Assembly: GCA_030430075.1 (NCBI GenBank)
Contig: JAUIGN010000006.1
Span: 283,802 to 347,801 of the forward strand
DNA: 64,000 nt
DNA from: a bacterium
GTDB lineage: Bacteria; Planctomycetota; Planctomycetia; Pirellulales; Pirellulaceae
Direction of reading: 5' to 3'
Part shown: positions 1 through 7,638 of the stretch, in pieces
Numbering within the stretch: the stretch's first letter is position 1
How the letters are laid out: every line of letters starts with the position of its first letter
Notes under the pieces: generated by a model
The model's input: the letters and a program-made list of their open reading frames with translations, nothing else
Told to the model about the DNA's origin: nothing
Database searches by the model: none
Position numbers and translations under genes: made by a program

Positions 1-846
1 GTCGTTCATCCCGTTCTGACCGTCATCATCCACGCTGGCGTCACCCCAGAAACCGTCCGGGCCTTCGCCCGTGGCGTACCCCGGCGCCCACCGCAGGAAG
101 GCGATCGGCCGTCCCCACCCGTCGAGGATCTCCGGCATCCCGTCGTCGTCGGTGTCGCCGACCTCTGACTCCTTGAAGAAATCCAACGCGCTGGTATCCC
201 CGTCGCGAATCGACGAAACGATCAGGTAGAGGCATTCGGCCCCCTGGTGCGACGTCGACCAGTGCGACCGATTGGTCCAGTCTCCGGAAGGGCCGTGCCG
301 TGCCTTGATCAACGTGTTGGCTTTCCGGCGGTACGATTTCCAGATGGAAGGTTGGGGCAACTGCAGCGTAATCACACGGTTGGTGCCCGGGATTTCGACC
401 GGCAGGGCACGGGGCCCATCCTCCAGGTCGGTAATCCGGTCCGGCAGTTCCAGCCGCATCAACTCGCGCAAGGCGAGCAAGCGAATGTAGGCACTCCCGT
501 AGTTGTAGTAGCCATCGTCATAAATAATTCCAGTCGTCGCCTCCCCCGGATCCCGCCAGCAGTTGCCGTTGGTATCGGAAAACGATTCCGGGCGCGCCTT
601 CATCCAGCCCGGGATCGGCAGGGGAACCTGGCGGACGCGGTAACTGTCCCACTTGTGCATGATCAGTGAATGCAGCTTGGCAACCTGGGTTCGGGTGCGG
701 GTCGCCTTGGCTTCGCCGATGATGCCGTACAGGGCGGAGAGCGTCACCGAGCCCAGGATCGCGATGATCAGGACCACGATGAGCAACTCGACCAGGGTGA
801 ACCCCTGGCGGCTGCCGGTGGCCGGCTGGCGTTGGGTTGCGATCAT
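1..846 (-). CDS. Prepilin-like (type II/IV pseudopilin) protein, 3' end outside window
   Basis: The start is at 846 and the frame stays open to the window edge, giving at least 282 residues with the C-terminus missing. The N-terminus MIATQRQPATGSRQGFTLVE has the prepilin peptidase site (G before FTLVE) followed by a hydrophobic helix (LLIVVLIIAILGSVTL). This is the class III signal of proteins processed by PilD and assembled into a pilus or pseudopilus. The body is globular and contains Asp-rich stretches such as DTNGNC and DTDDDG, which could bind calcium as some pseudopilins do (inference). Its ATG overlaps the stop of the upstream prepilin gene (ATGA at 843-846), so the two are probably translationally coupled. 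Confidence 0.88.
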   Translation of the reverse strand, partial: MIATQRQPATGSRQGFTLVELLIVVLIIAILGSVTLSALYGIIGEAKATRTRTQVAKLHSLIMHKWDSYRVRQVPLPIPGWMKARPESFSDTNGNCWRDPGEATTGIIYDDGYYNYGSAYIRLLALRELMRLELPDRITDLEDGPRALPVEIPGTNRVITLQLPQPSIWKSYRRKANTLIKARHGPSGDWTNRSHWSTSHQGAECLYLIVSSIRDGDTSALDFFKESEVGDTDDDGMPEILDGWGRPIAFLRWAPGYATGEGPDGFWGDASVDDDGQNGMND

Positions 847-1805
847 GGGATCTTGTCCCCCAGGGTGGACCCTTCACTGAAGTTGGTGAGGTTGTCTCGG
901 TTCTCGACGTCGTAACCGTTACCGGAGGGAAAGCTCCCGCCTGCCACGCCGTACTCGTTGTCCAGCCCGGCACAAACGATCTGAAACTTGTCTTTGTTCA
1001 TGAAGGCCTGCGTCGGCAGGTCAGAGAAGTAGGCCGTGGCGACTCCCTTGATCGATGTGGAGCCGGCATAGGCGGCCGGCGGGTACTGGGGGGCCGGAAT
1101 CGTGACCGGCCGGGACGCTCCGCCATAGTTCCGCGAATCGAAGTAGACGTAGGGAACGGCTAACCCGTCAGGGAAATAGACGGGGAAGCGATCGTTATCG
1201 GCATAGTTCGACGTATGCAGCTCGAACTCGTCGTTCGACCAGGGCAAGCCGGCCGGGTCGGGATTCCCGTTGCTGATGTCCGCCAGGTAGAGCGACAGGC
1301 GGGCTTCATCAAAGGGGAACTGGGGCGCGTTGCGGTCCGGGTTGGTCACGTAGGTCCCGGAGCTCGTATCGAGCAGAAAGGGGCCGCCCGGTCCGGTAAA
1401 CGGGCGACGGGCATCCGAGCTGAACCCGCCCAGCCAGAAGACCAGCGCTTCGGCCGGATCCAGGAACGAACGGTAGTAGTCGGCCGACGTGCTATCGGTC
1501 GGTTCGACCCAGAAGAAGGTCTGGGCCAAGGCGAACTCTTTGGACGAAATGCTGGGAAAGGCCTTGCGAATGTGGCGTTCCACGATCGGGCGGCTGGAGA
1601 AGTCCGGCGGATAATCCGTGTACTTCGCCTTGTAGGCGTCGACCGCGGAAGCGAGTTGGTTGATCTCGAGTCCAATCTTGGAGTTCTTCGCTTTCCGAAT
1701 CGCCATGCCGACGGTGGGCACCAGGACCGCCATCAAGATCCCGATGATGATGATCACCACCAGCATTTCCACCAATGTAAAGCCGTGTCGCTTGGAGGTA
1801 TCCAT
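843..1805 (-). CDS. Prepilin-like (type II secretion G/H-type) protein
   Basis: 320 residues starting MDTSKRHGFTLVEMLVVI: a short basic leader, the Gly/Phe prepilin cleavage site, Glu at mature position 5 and a hydrophobic helix to about residue 32. This predicts an inner-membrane protein cleaved by a PilD-type peptidase and built into a pilus or pseudopilus. The C-terminal 280 residues are globular, with no recognised subdomain. The frame extends upstream to 1898, but the ATG at 1805 has AGAGGA about 11 bases before it and gives the normal short leader. It lies 147 bp downstream of the pilC-like gene on the same strand and overlaps the next prepilin gene by 4 bp. Which pilin class it is cannot be decided from the sequence alone. 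Confidence 0.9.
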   Translation of the reverse strand: MDTSKRHGFTLVEMLVVIIIIGILMAVLVPTVGMAIRKAKNSKIGLEINQLASAVDAYKAKYTDYPPDFSSRPIVERHIRKAFPSISSKEFALAQTFFWVEPTDSTSADYYRSFLDPAEALVFWLGGFSSDARRPFTGPGGPFLLDTSSGTYVTNPDRNAPQFPFDEARLSLYLADISNGNPDPAGLPWSNDEFELHTSNYADNDRFPVYFPDGLAVPYVYFDSRNYGGASRPVTIPAPQYPPAAYAGSTSIKGVATAYFSDLPTQAFMNKDKFQIVCAGLDNEYGVAGGSFPSGNGYDVENRDNLTNFSEGSTLGDKIP

Positions 1806-1952
1806 GACCGCCGTATCCTCTCGTTTGGGCGGCTGCCTGTCCCGGAGTGGCAGCCATGTTCGTGTCAGGCATTGGGGGGACCACGTTGTCCCGGACACGC
1901 CTGGGCCCGGTCACCCGAAGGACCGCAGCCGCAGGCCGACCGCTGGGCAACG

Positions 1953-3365
1953 TTACGAAAGACCTTGAATCAGGGCGACCAACGGCATGAAGAGCGAGAT
2001 CACGATGAAACCGACCGCTCCACCGAGGAAGCAGATCATCAGTGGTTCCAACAGAGCCATCAAACCATCGGTCAGTGTCTTGACTTCTTCGTCGAACTGG
2101 TCAGCAACCTTGTAGAGCATGGTATCCAGTTCGCCGGTTTCCTCACCGACGTCCACCATGTTCACGACCAGGTCGTCGACCACGCGGGTCTTGATCTTGG
2201 TGACATACCAGAGGGTCGACAGAATGCCGGCGCCCACCGCCGCCTGGGCGCCCAAGGCGAGCATGAACCCCATGTCTTTCATCGGGGTCAGGCACATCAT
2301 CAAGATGCCCGGCGTGGCGCCCATCAGGAACCAGAACATGGCACACACCGGATGAAAGCCGAGCCGCGAGTATTCGGCCAGCGGGCGGGCAATCGTATTT
2401 CCTTCACGAATCGAATCGGTCACCCGGCCATAGAGCCGTTCAAAAAGCGCGTTGCCGGACGTCTCGCGAGTAATATTCAGCGCTTCCAGGATCGGCACGC
2501 CGCTGGAGATGAGTGTCCCCAGGGTCCGCGTGGTCCGGGCCAGGATGTTCTTTTCGATCAGGTTGCCCATGATCGGCAACTTGAGGATATACATGTCCCA
2601 GCCCATCCGGCCGTGTTTGAATTTGCGCACCAGCTTGATGAACAGCCAGATCGTGAGTGGAATGGCCGGCAGCAGGAACCAATAGCCGACGACAAAGTCG
2701 GAGATCGCGACCAGCAACAAGGTGGGCGCCGGCAAGTCCAGCTCGAATTCGTCAAACATCTTGGCGAACACCGGCACGATCTTCAACATGATGAAGATCA
2801 GGATGCTGACCGCCACCATGATCACCACGACCGGGTAGATCATGGCCCCTTTGACCTTCTTCTTCAGGGACTCGGACCGCTCCATGAAATCGGACAGGCG
2901 TTGCAGAATCACTTCCAACGCACCGCCCGCTTCACCGGCCTTGATCATGTTGATGTAGAGCCGGTTGAAGACCTTCGGGTTCTTGGACATCGCTTCGGAG
3001 AGCGTCGAGCCGGTTTCGATCTCGTCGCAGACATCCATGAGGGCGTTCTTCAGCTTGCCCGGCTTGGCGTTGTTTTCCAGGATCTTCAAGCTGCGAAGGA
3101 TCGGCAAACCGGCGTCCTGCAGGATCGACAACTGCCGGGTGAAGGCGCAGACGAACTTGGTTCCGCCGCCACCGATGGCGAATGATCTCTTGCGTCCTGC
3201 CTTCTGGGTCGTTTCCTGGGCACCCGACTTCTTGACGGAGATCTTCGTGACGAAGTACCCCATCTGCCGGATCGTACCCTGGGCTTCTTCCTCCGTAGCC
3301 GCTTCGATGACGTCCCGGATCTCCTGACCCGTGGCGTCCATGGCTTCAAACTGAAAGGTAGGCAT
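1953..3365 (-). CDS. Type II secretion / type IV pilus inner-membrane platform protein (GspF/PilC family)
   Basis: 470 residues, starting MPTFQFEAMDATGQEI, the usual GspF/PilC opening. Two T2SSF domains are visible, roughly residues 85-210 and 275-460: the first carries FTRQLSILQDAGLPILRSL, the second has the related ARTTRTLGTLISSGVPILEAL. Hydrophobic segments near 190 (VVVIMVAVSILIFIMLKIV), 220-250, 360 and the C-terminus (FLGGAVGFIVISLFMPLV) fit a polytopic inner-membrane protein. The protein is the platform through which the assembly ATPases drive pilin insertion. The region between the domains is longer than in most relatives, which have about 400 residues. It sits between the upstream ATPase and the prepilin genes, in line with a single assembly locus. 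Confidence 0.95.
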   Translation of the reverse strand: MPTFQFEAMDATGQEIRDVIEAATEEEAQGTIRQMGYFVTKISVKKSGAQETTQKAGRKRSFAIGGGGTKFVCAFTRQLSILQDAGLPILRSLKILENNAKPGKLKNALMDVCDEIETGSTLSEAMSKNPKVFNRLYINMIKAGEAGGALEVILQRLSDFMERSESLKKKVKGAMIYPVVVIMVAVSILIFIMLKIVPVFAKMFDEFELDLPAPTLLLVAISDFVVGYWFLLPAIPLTIWLFIKLVRKFKHGRMGWDMYILKLPIMGNLIEKNILARTTRTLGTLISSGVPILEALNITRETSGNALFERLYGRVTDSIREGNTIARPLAEYSRLGFHPVCAMFWFLMGATPGILMMCLTPMKDMGFMLALGAQAAVGAGILSTLWYVTKIKTRVVDDLVVNMVDVGEETGELDTMLYKVADQFDEEVKTLTDGLMALLEPLMICFLGGAVGFIVISLFMPLVALIQGLS

Positions 3366-3479
3366 GATTCAAGTTCCGTCTGCTTGGTTCACAGAGAGGG
3401 TGATACGGTTATTTATTTTCGTCGTTAATTCTGTTCGGTTCGTACGATCCGTCATGCTGGCTCCACAACGGCTCGCCAA

Positions 3480-3606
3480 CCACCGCTCGGCGCGGGTCTC
3501 TGACCACCGCTCGCCGCGGGTCTCCAACCACCGCTCGGCGCGGGTCTCTGACCACCGCTCGGCGCGGGTCTCTGACCCCGCCGAAACCGCCGACCGCAGG
3601 TCTCCA
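3480..3606 (+). repeat. Tandem 24-bp repeat array plus GGTCTCTGACC dispersed element
   Basis: Four near-identical 24-bp units (CCACCGCTCGGCGCGGGTCTC plus TGA) run 3480-3575, followed to 3606 by CCCCGCCGAAACCGCCGACC and GCAGGTCTCC. Each unit holds the small inverted repeat GGTC-TCT-GACC. The tail matches, almost base for base, a reverse-oriented copy at 18681-18729, and a related element lies at 63727-63821. The array sits in the 611-bp gap between the pilB-type and pilC-type genes, where no convincing gene is present. There are no unique spacers, so it is not a CRISPR array. Confidence 0.85.
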
Positions 3607-3730
3607 CTTCCAAATCTGTTGGGCGCTTTATTCGCAACAATGGGTCAATCACTTCCGGAAGCTACGGGCGGATTGCGGCAGTCGTTCTATCGCCATTCCA
3701 TGTTTCGCATTCCATCTTTTTCCCTTCCGC

Positions 3731-3863
3731 AGGTCATGCGATGCATGAGACTTTCTCGTCTTCCTCCTTCGTACGGTCGGCGTGGATTCCGGCATGCACA
3801 GCATGCCCTACAGAGCCTCATCGGCGATCTTCTTTCCCTTCCGTAGGTCATGCTGTGCATGAC
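3731..3863. repeat. Paired REP-like palindromes (GTCATGC-TGT-GCATGAC family)
   Basis: Three copies of one short palindrome lie here. A diverged forward copy is at 3729-3750, a reverse copy at 3791-3811 (GGCATGCACAGCATGCCCTAC), and a perfect forward copy at 3841-3863 (CCGTAGGTCATGCTGTGCAT then GAC). The core GTCATGC/GCATGAC can form a 7-bp hairpin. Further copies occur at 28690, 40891 and 59008. The alternating orientation resembles paired REP elements (BIMEs). All copies are intergenic. Confidence 0.75.
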
Positions 3864-3976
3864 GTCGCGCAGCCAGGGATCATGCGGGAACGAAGCATCA
3901 ACAACTTCCCGCTCGACCGCGCGGATGCATGTTCGGCAGTTGCTTTTGCTTTCGACTCATTCCTCTGGATGTCTCC

Positions 3977-5695
3977 TTAGGCTTCCAAAATCGTTTCACG
4001 GATAACTTCATCGGGAGTGGTGACTCCCTCGAACATAAACGCTTCACCGGCGTCGCGGAGCGAAACCATCCCGTGGTTGCGAGCGACATTTCGGACCTGA
4101 TCGACGGGCGAATTGCTGACGATCAGTTCCCGCAGCTCATCATTCATGATCATCAGCTCGAACAATCCCACGCGTCCCTTGTAGCCCGTGCTGTTGCAGC
4201 CCTCGCAACCGGTCCCGCGGTACAGCTTGCGGTCGCCCAGGGTTTCGCGGGTCAATTCCAGCTCCATCAGGATGTCGTCGGTCGGCTCGAGTTCTTCCCG
4301 GCACTGCGTGCAGATCCGGCGAACCAGCCGCTGGGCCAGAATCGCTTCGACGGTGGCCGTGATCAGGAACGTCGGGATCCCCATGTCCTTGAGCCGTGTT
4401 ACCGAACTGGGGGCATCATTCGTGTGCAATGTGCTGAACACCATGTGGCCGGTCAGCGAAGCTTGAATGGCAATTTCCGCGGTCTCCAGGTCACGGATTT
4501 CGCCGACCAGGATTCGGTCCGGGTCCTGCCGAAGGATCGATCGCAAGCAGGCGGCAAAGGTGACGTCGATATCGGCGTCGACCGGAATTTGAATGATCCC
4601 GTCAATGTCGTATTCCACCGGATCCTCGGTCGTGATCAACTTTTCTTCGATCACGTTCAGTTCACTCAGGGCCGAATACAGGGTGGTCGTCTTGCCCGAT
4701 CCGGTGGGGCCGGTGACCAGCACGATCCCGTTGGGTTTTTCGATCGTCTCCCGAAACAACTTCATGGTGGGGGCGTCCATCCCGACCTTGTTCAGGTCCA
4801 GCGACACCACCGAGCGGTCCAGGACCCGCATGACCGTGCTTTCGCCGAACATGGTCGGGAGCACGCTGACGCGGAGGTCGACCGAGTGGCCACCGACGAC
4901 CAGTTCGATCCGGCCGTCCTGCGGCATCCGGCGTTCGGCGATGTCCAGGTCCGCCATCACCTTGATCCGGGTAGTGATCGCGAACGCCAGATGTCGCGGT
5001 GGCGGTACCATCTCATAGAGGACCCCGTCCGCCTTGATCCGGATCCGGAACTCCTCTTCAAACGGTTCGAAGTGAATGTCGCTGGCGTGATCCTTGATGG
5101 CCAACAGGAGGATCATGTTGAGCAGCTTGCGGACCGGGGCGCTGTCGGCCAACGCTTCGGCACTCGTCAGGTCAAAGGCGGTCGACTTCTCCATCTCCGC
5201 CGCCAGCTTCTTGAGATCCTCGTCGTTTTCCAATTCTTCCACGATCCGCTCGACGCTCTCGCCGCCGGCGTTGTAGTACTTCTCCAGGGCCGCCGTGATC
5301 TCCCGCTGGGTTGCCACCAGGGTGCGGATATCGAGCCCCAGGAAGGTGCGCAGATCGTCCTGGATCACCAGGTTTTGCGGTTCGCAGGTGGCGATGGTCA
5401 GCACATCATCGTCCCGGCGAATCGGGATGATGTTGTACATTTGGGCCATTGTCTCGGTGACCTGGTCACGCGTTTCGTCATCCAACTCGAATTCCTCCAA
5501 GCTGATGACCTGCATGTTCATCTGCTCGGCCAACGCCTGGGCAACCTGTTCGTCGGTCACCAGGCCGATCTCTTCGGCCACCTTCCCCAGCTTTTCGCCG
5601 GGCTGACGATCCTGCTCTTCCAGGAGCATTTCAAGCTGGTCGTCATTGATGAATCCCATGTCGACCAGGATTTGTCCGATGCGACGAATCGCCAT
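3977..5695 (-). CDS. Type IV pilus / type II secretion assembly ATPase (PilB/GspE family)
   Basis: About 572 residues. Residues 1-160 form the N-terminal GspE/MshE-type domain (IGQILVDMGFINDDQLEM). The ATPase domain follows, with Walker A GPTGSGKTTTLYSAL near residue 328, Asp box LRQDPDRILVGEIRD, His box FSTLHTND and a tetracysteine zinc site (CTQC and CEGC). This cytoplasmic hexameric motor powers pilin assembly or secretion with PilC/GspF, encoded next downstream. ATG 5695 is preferred over the adjoining GTG 5698 because AGAGG lies 7 bases before it. All catalytic motifs are canonical, unlike in the second PilB-type protein at 7639-9384. Confidence 0.95.
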   Translation of the reverse strand: MAIRRIGQILVDMGFINDDQLEMLLEEQDRQPGEKLGKVAEEIGLVTDEQVAQALAEQMNMQVISLEEFELDDETRDQVTETMAQMYNIIPIRRDDDVLTIATCEPQNLVIQDDLRTFLGLDIRTLVATQREITAALEKYYNAGGESVERIVEELENDEDLKKLAAEMEKSTAFDLTSAEALADSAPVRKLLNMILLLAIKDHASDIHFEPFEEEFRIRIKADGVLYEMVPPPRHLAFAITTRIKVMADLDIAERRMPQDGRIELVVGGHSVDLRVSVLPTMFGESTVMRVLDRSVVSLDLNKVGMDAPTMKLFRETIEKPNGIVLVTGPTGSGKTTTLYSALSELNVIEEKLITTEDPVEYDIDGIIQIPVDADIDVTFAACLRSILRQDPDRILVGEIRDLETAEIAIQASLTGHMVFSTLHTNDAPSSVTRLKDMGIPTFLITATVEAILAQRLVRRICTQCREELEPTDDILMELELTRETLGDRKLYRGTGCEGCNSTGYKGRVGLFELMIMNDELRELIVSNSPVDQVRNVARNHGMVSLRDAGEAFMFEGVTTPDEVIRETILEA

Positions 5696-6065
5696 CACAT
5701 TGCCTCTTGTTGCTCGATGAATCGCACGATCCGGCAGGTAGCTGGACCGCTGTCAGGAAATCGCCTCTGTCTGTTCGACGGTCTGTCTGTCTATCTATCG
5801 ATCCGGGTCTGGTTGGTCTTGCCTGGCCCGCAATATCAACGTTCCAAGATTTCAACGTTCCAGGATTTCAACGTTCCAAGGTGTCATGTGCCGGCCCGTT
5901 TCGCGTCGGGAAGGCACCACTCTCCAGGGGCAGGCGTCCCCCGGGGTAGGACGCCGCCGGACGGAACCGGCATCGATCTGCGTCGCTCGCTACCAACGGT
6001 GGGCTCCTCGCCGCCGTATCCACGGCGATCGCCGCCGCCTGGACCGCTCGCCGGCCTCACGGCCA
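5696..6065. other. Intergenic gap with short tandem repeat
   Basis: A gap of 370 bp between the pilT and pilB-type genes. At 5836-5880 there are nearly three copies of a 16-bp unit (TCAACGTTCCAAGATT), and at about 5766-5800 a low-complexity CTGTCTGT stretch. A leader for the downstream ATPase gene could lie here, but no clear promoter was found. No supportable gene is present. Confidence 0.6.
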
Positions 6066-7193
6066 TCAATCCAAGCCGTCGTCGTCGTCTTCGTCCTCGT
6101 CTTCGCTCGCTTCTTCCGCCATCATCCGCTTCGCATTCACCACTTTCTTGGCCAGGTCATCGGGATTCTGGGCCTTGGCCAGGATGTCTTCGACCGACAC
6201 CAGTTCCTGCTTCCAGAGCTTGAAGAGGGCGTCATCCATCAACTGCATGCCGAACTTACCGCCGGTCTGGATCGCCGAGTTGATACGAAAAGTCTTGTTT
6301 TCCCGGATCAGGTTGGCGATACCCGGCGACACGATCAGCACTTCGTAGGCGGCACAGCGGCCACCGCCGATCCGTGGGACCAGGGTCTGGGCCACCACGC
6401 CGATCAACGAGGTGGAGAGCTGGGTGCGGATCTGGTCCTGCAGGTTACCCGGGAAGGCATCGATGACGCGGTTGACGGTCCCCTGGGCACTGTTGGTGTG
6501 CAGCGTGCCGAACACGACGTGCCCCGTTTCCGCGGCCGAGATGGCCGCTTCAATGGTTTCCAGGTCCCGCAATTCACCCACCAGGATCACGTCCGGGTCC
6601 TGCCGCAAGGCACGCCGCAGGGCCTCCGAGAAGCTGGGCACGTCGACCCCGACTTCGCGTTGATTCACGGTCGACTTGATGTGCTCGTGATAAAACTCGA
6701 TCGGGTCTTCAATCGTAATGATGTGGTGATCGCACGTCTCATTGATGTAGTTCACCAGACTGGCCAGGGTGGTGCTCTTGCCGGAACCGGTCGGGCCGGT
6801 CACCAAGAACAATCCCCGTGGTCGCATCACCAACTTGACCACCTGCTCGGGCAGGCCGAGCTGTTCGGGGGTCAGTTTGTCGGTCGGGATCTGCCGCAAC
6901 ACCATCGAGATGTTGCCCCGCTGCTTAAAGACGGAAACCCGAAATCGAGCCAGCTCGCCGAAGGCGAAACCAAAGTCGGTGCTGCCGTTCTCTTGAAGTT
7001 CGCGCTGGCAACGTTCGGGCGTGATACTCTTCATCAGCCCGACCGCGTCGTCCGGGTCGAGGGTTTTCGTCTCGAGCCGCCGCATCCGGCCATGGAGTCG
7101 GAAGACGGGCGGTTGGCCGACGACGATATGGATATCGCTGGCACCTTGCTTCACGGCTGCCTGCAGCAGCTTGTCAATCAGAATTGTGGCCAT
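6066..7193 (-). CDS. pilT: Type IV pilus retraction ATPase PilT
   Basis: 375 residues. The opening ATILIDKLLQAAVKQGASDI leads into SDIHIVVGQPPVFRLHG, the PilT N-terminal PAS-like domain. Walker A is GPTGSGKSTTLASLV, the Asp box RQDPDVILVGELRDLET and the His box FGTLHTNSAQGTVNRVID; AIRNLIRE-type C-terminal features appear as GIANLIRENKTF. It lacks the PilB N-terminal domain and zinc site, which marks it as a retraction motor rather than an assembly motor. The protein ends in an unusual acidic tail rich in Glu and Asp (EASEDEDEDDDDGLD) that typical PilT proteins lack. Its presence argues for a retractile pilus, or a pilus sharing parts with a secretion system, rather than a pure type II secretion locus. 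Confidence 0.95.
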   Translation of the reverse strand: MATILIDKLLQAAVKQGASDIHIVVGQPPVFRLHGRMRRLETKTLDPDDAVGLMKSITPERCQRELQENGSTDFGFAFGELARFRVSVFKQRGNISMVLRQIPTDKLTPEQLGLPEQVVKLVMRPRGLFLVTGPTGSGKSTTLASLVNYINETCDHHIITIEDPIEFYHEHIKSTVNQREVGVDVPSFSEALRRALRQDPDVILVGELRDLETIEAAISAAETGHVVFGTLHTNSAQGTVNRVIDAFPGNLQDQIRTQLSTSLIGVVAQTLVPRIGGGRCAAYEVLIVSPGIANLIRENKTFRINSAIQTGGKFGMQLMDDALFKLWKQELVSVEDILAKAQNPDDLAKKVVNAKRMMAEEASEDEDEDDDDGLD

Positions 7194-7638
7194 GGTACGG
7201 AATCACTCGTTTCAATGCAGGTAAGGGGAAGATCACCAAATGAATACAGGCCGCCCGATGCTGAATGCCTGAGATGAGCGAGCGGAACCGGTCGTGCGAT
7301 TGCACGGTCATTTGATGGGCCACCGAATTTCCCCGGCGAGCAATGGGATTATTGGCAGCCGGTCGTGGTGACTCAAGAAAATTGCAGCTTGGGCCACGAC
7401 GGCGGCCCAATCTGCCCCGCGTTTCCGCGTTCCGCCGCTCGCCGTTGCGTCGCCCGCGGCGATTCAACGTCGGGGAATATCTGACGAGCCTTTCGCTAAT
7501 GGATGAAGAGCCTTTGGCAACTGGATATCGGGTGCAGTGGACTGGGTTGGCCGACCTTGGTCCCGCCCCCGCGGGCAGGATGCGGGCCCCGTTGGGCTGC
7601 GTCCCGCCTCGCTCACCGGGCGGTCGCATCCACGTCTG
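7194..7638. other. 445-bp intergenic gap, no gene seen
   Basis: The gap lies between pilT and the upstream pilB-type gene. Open frames crossing it are Arg/Pro-rich and lack any recognisable motif or ribosome-binding site, so they are treated as spurious. Short inverted repeats are present (for example around 7566-7590), but no T-run terminator was found. Confidence 0.5.

Noticed and set aside
1215..3185. Long plus-strand frame of 656 codons
   Set aside because: It lies antisense to the prepilin and pilC/gspF genes and is rich in His, Gln, Arg and Asp, as expected of a shadow frame in GC-rich DNA.
3480..3575. CRISPR-like regular array
   Set aside because: The 24-bp units follow each other directly, without unique spacers, and no cas genes are nearby.
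3929..6223. Plus-strand frame of 764 codons
   Set aside because: Antisense to the pilB-type ATPase gene, which has all family motifs; composition is shadow-like.
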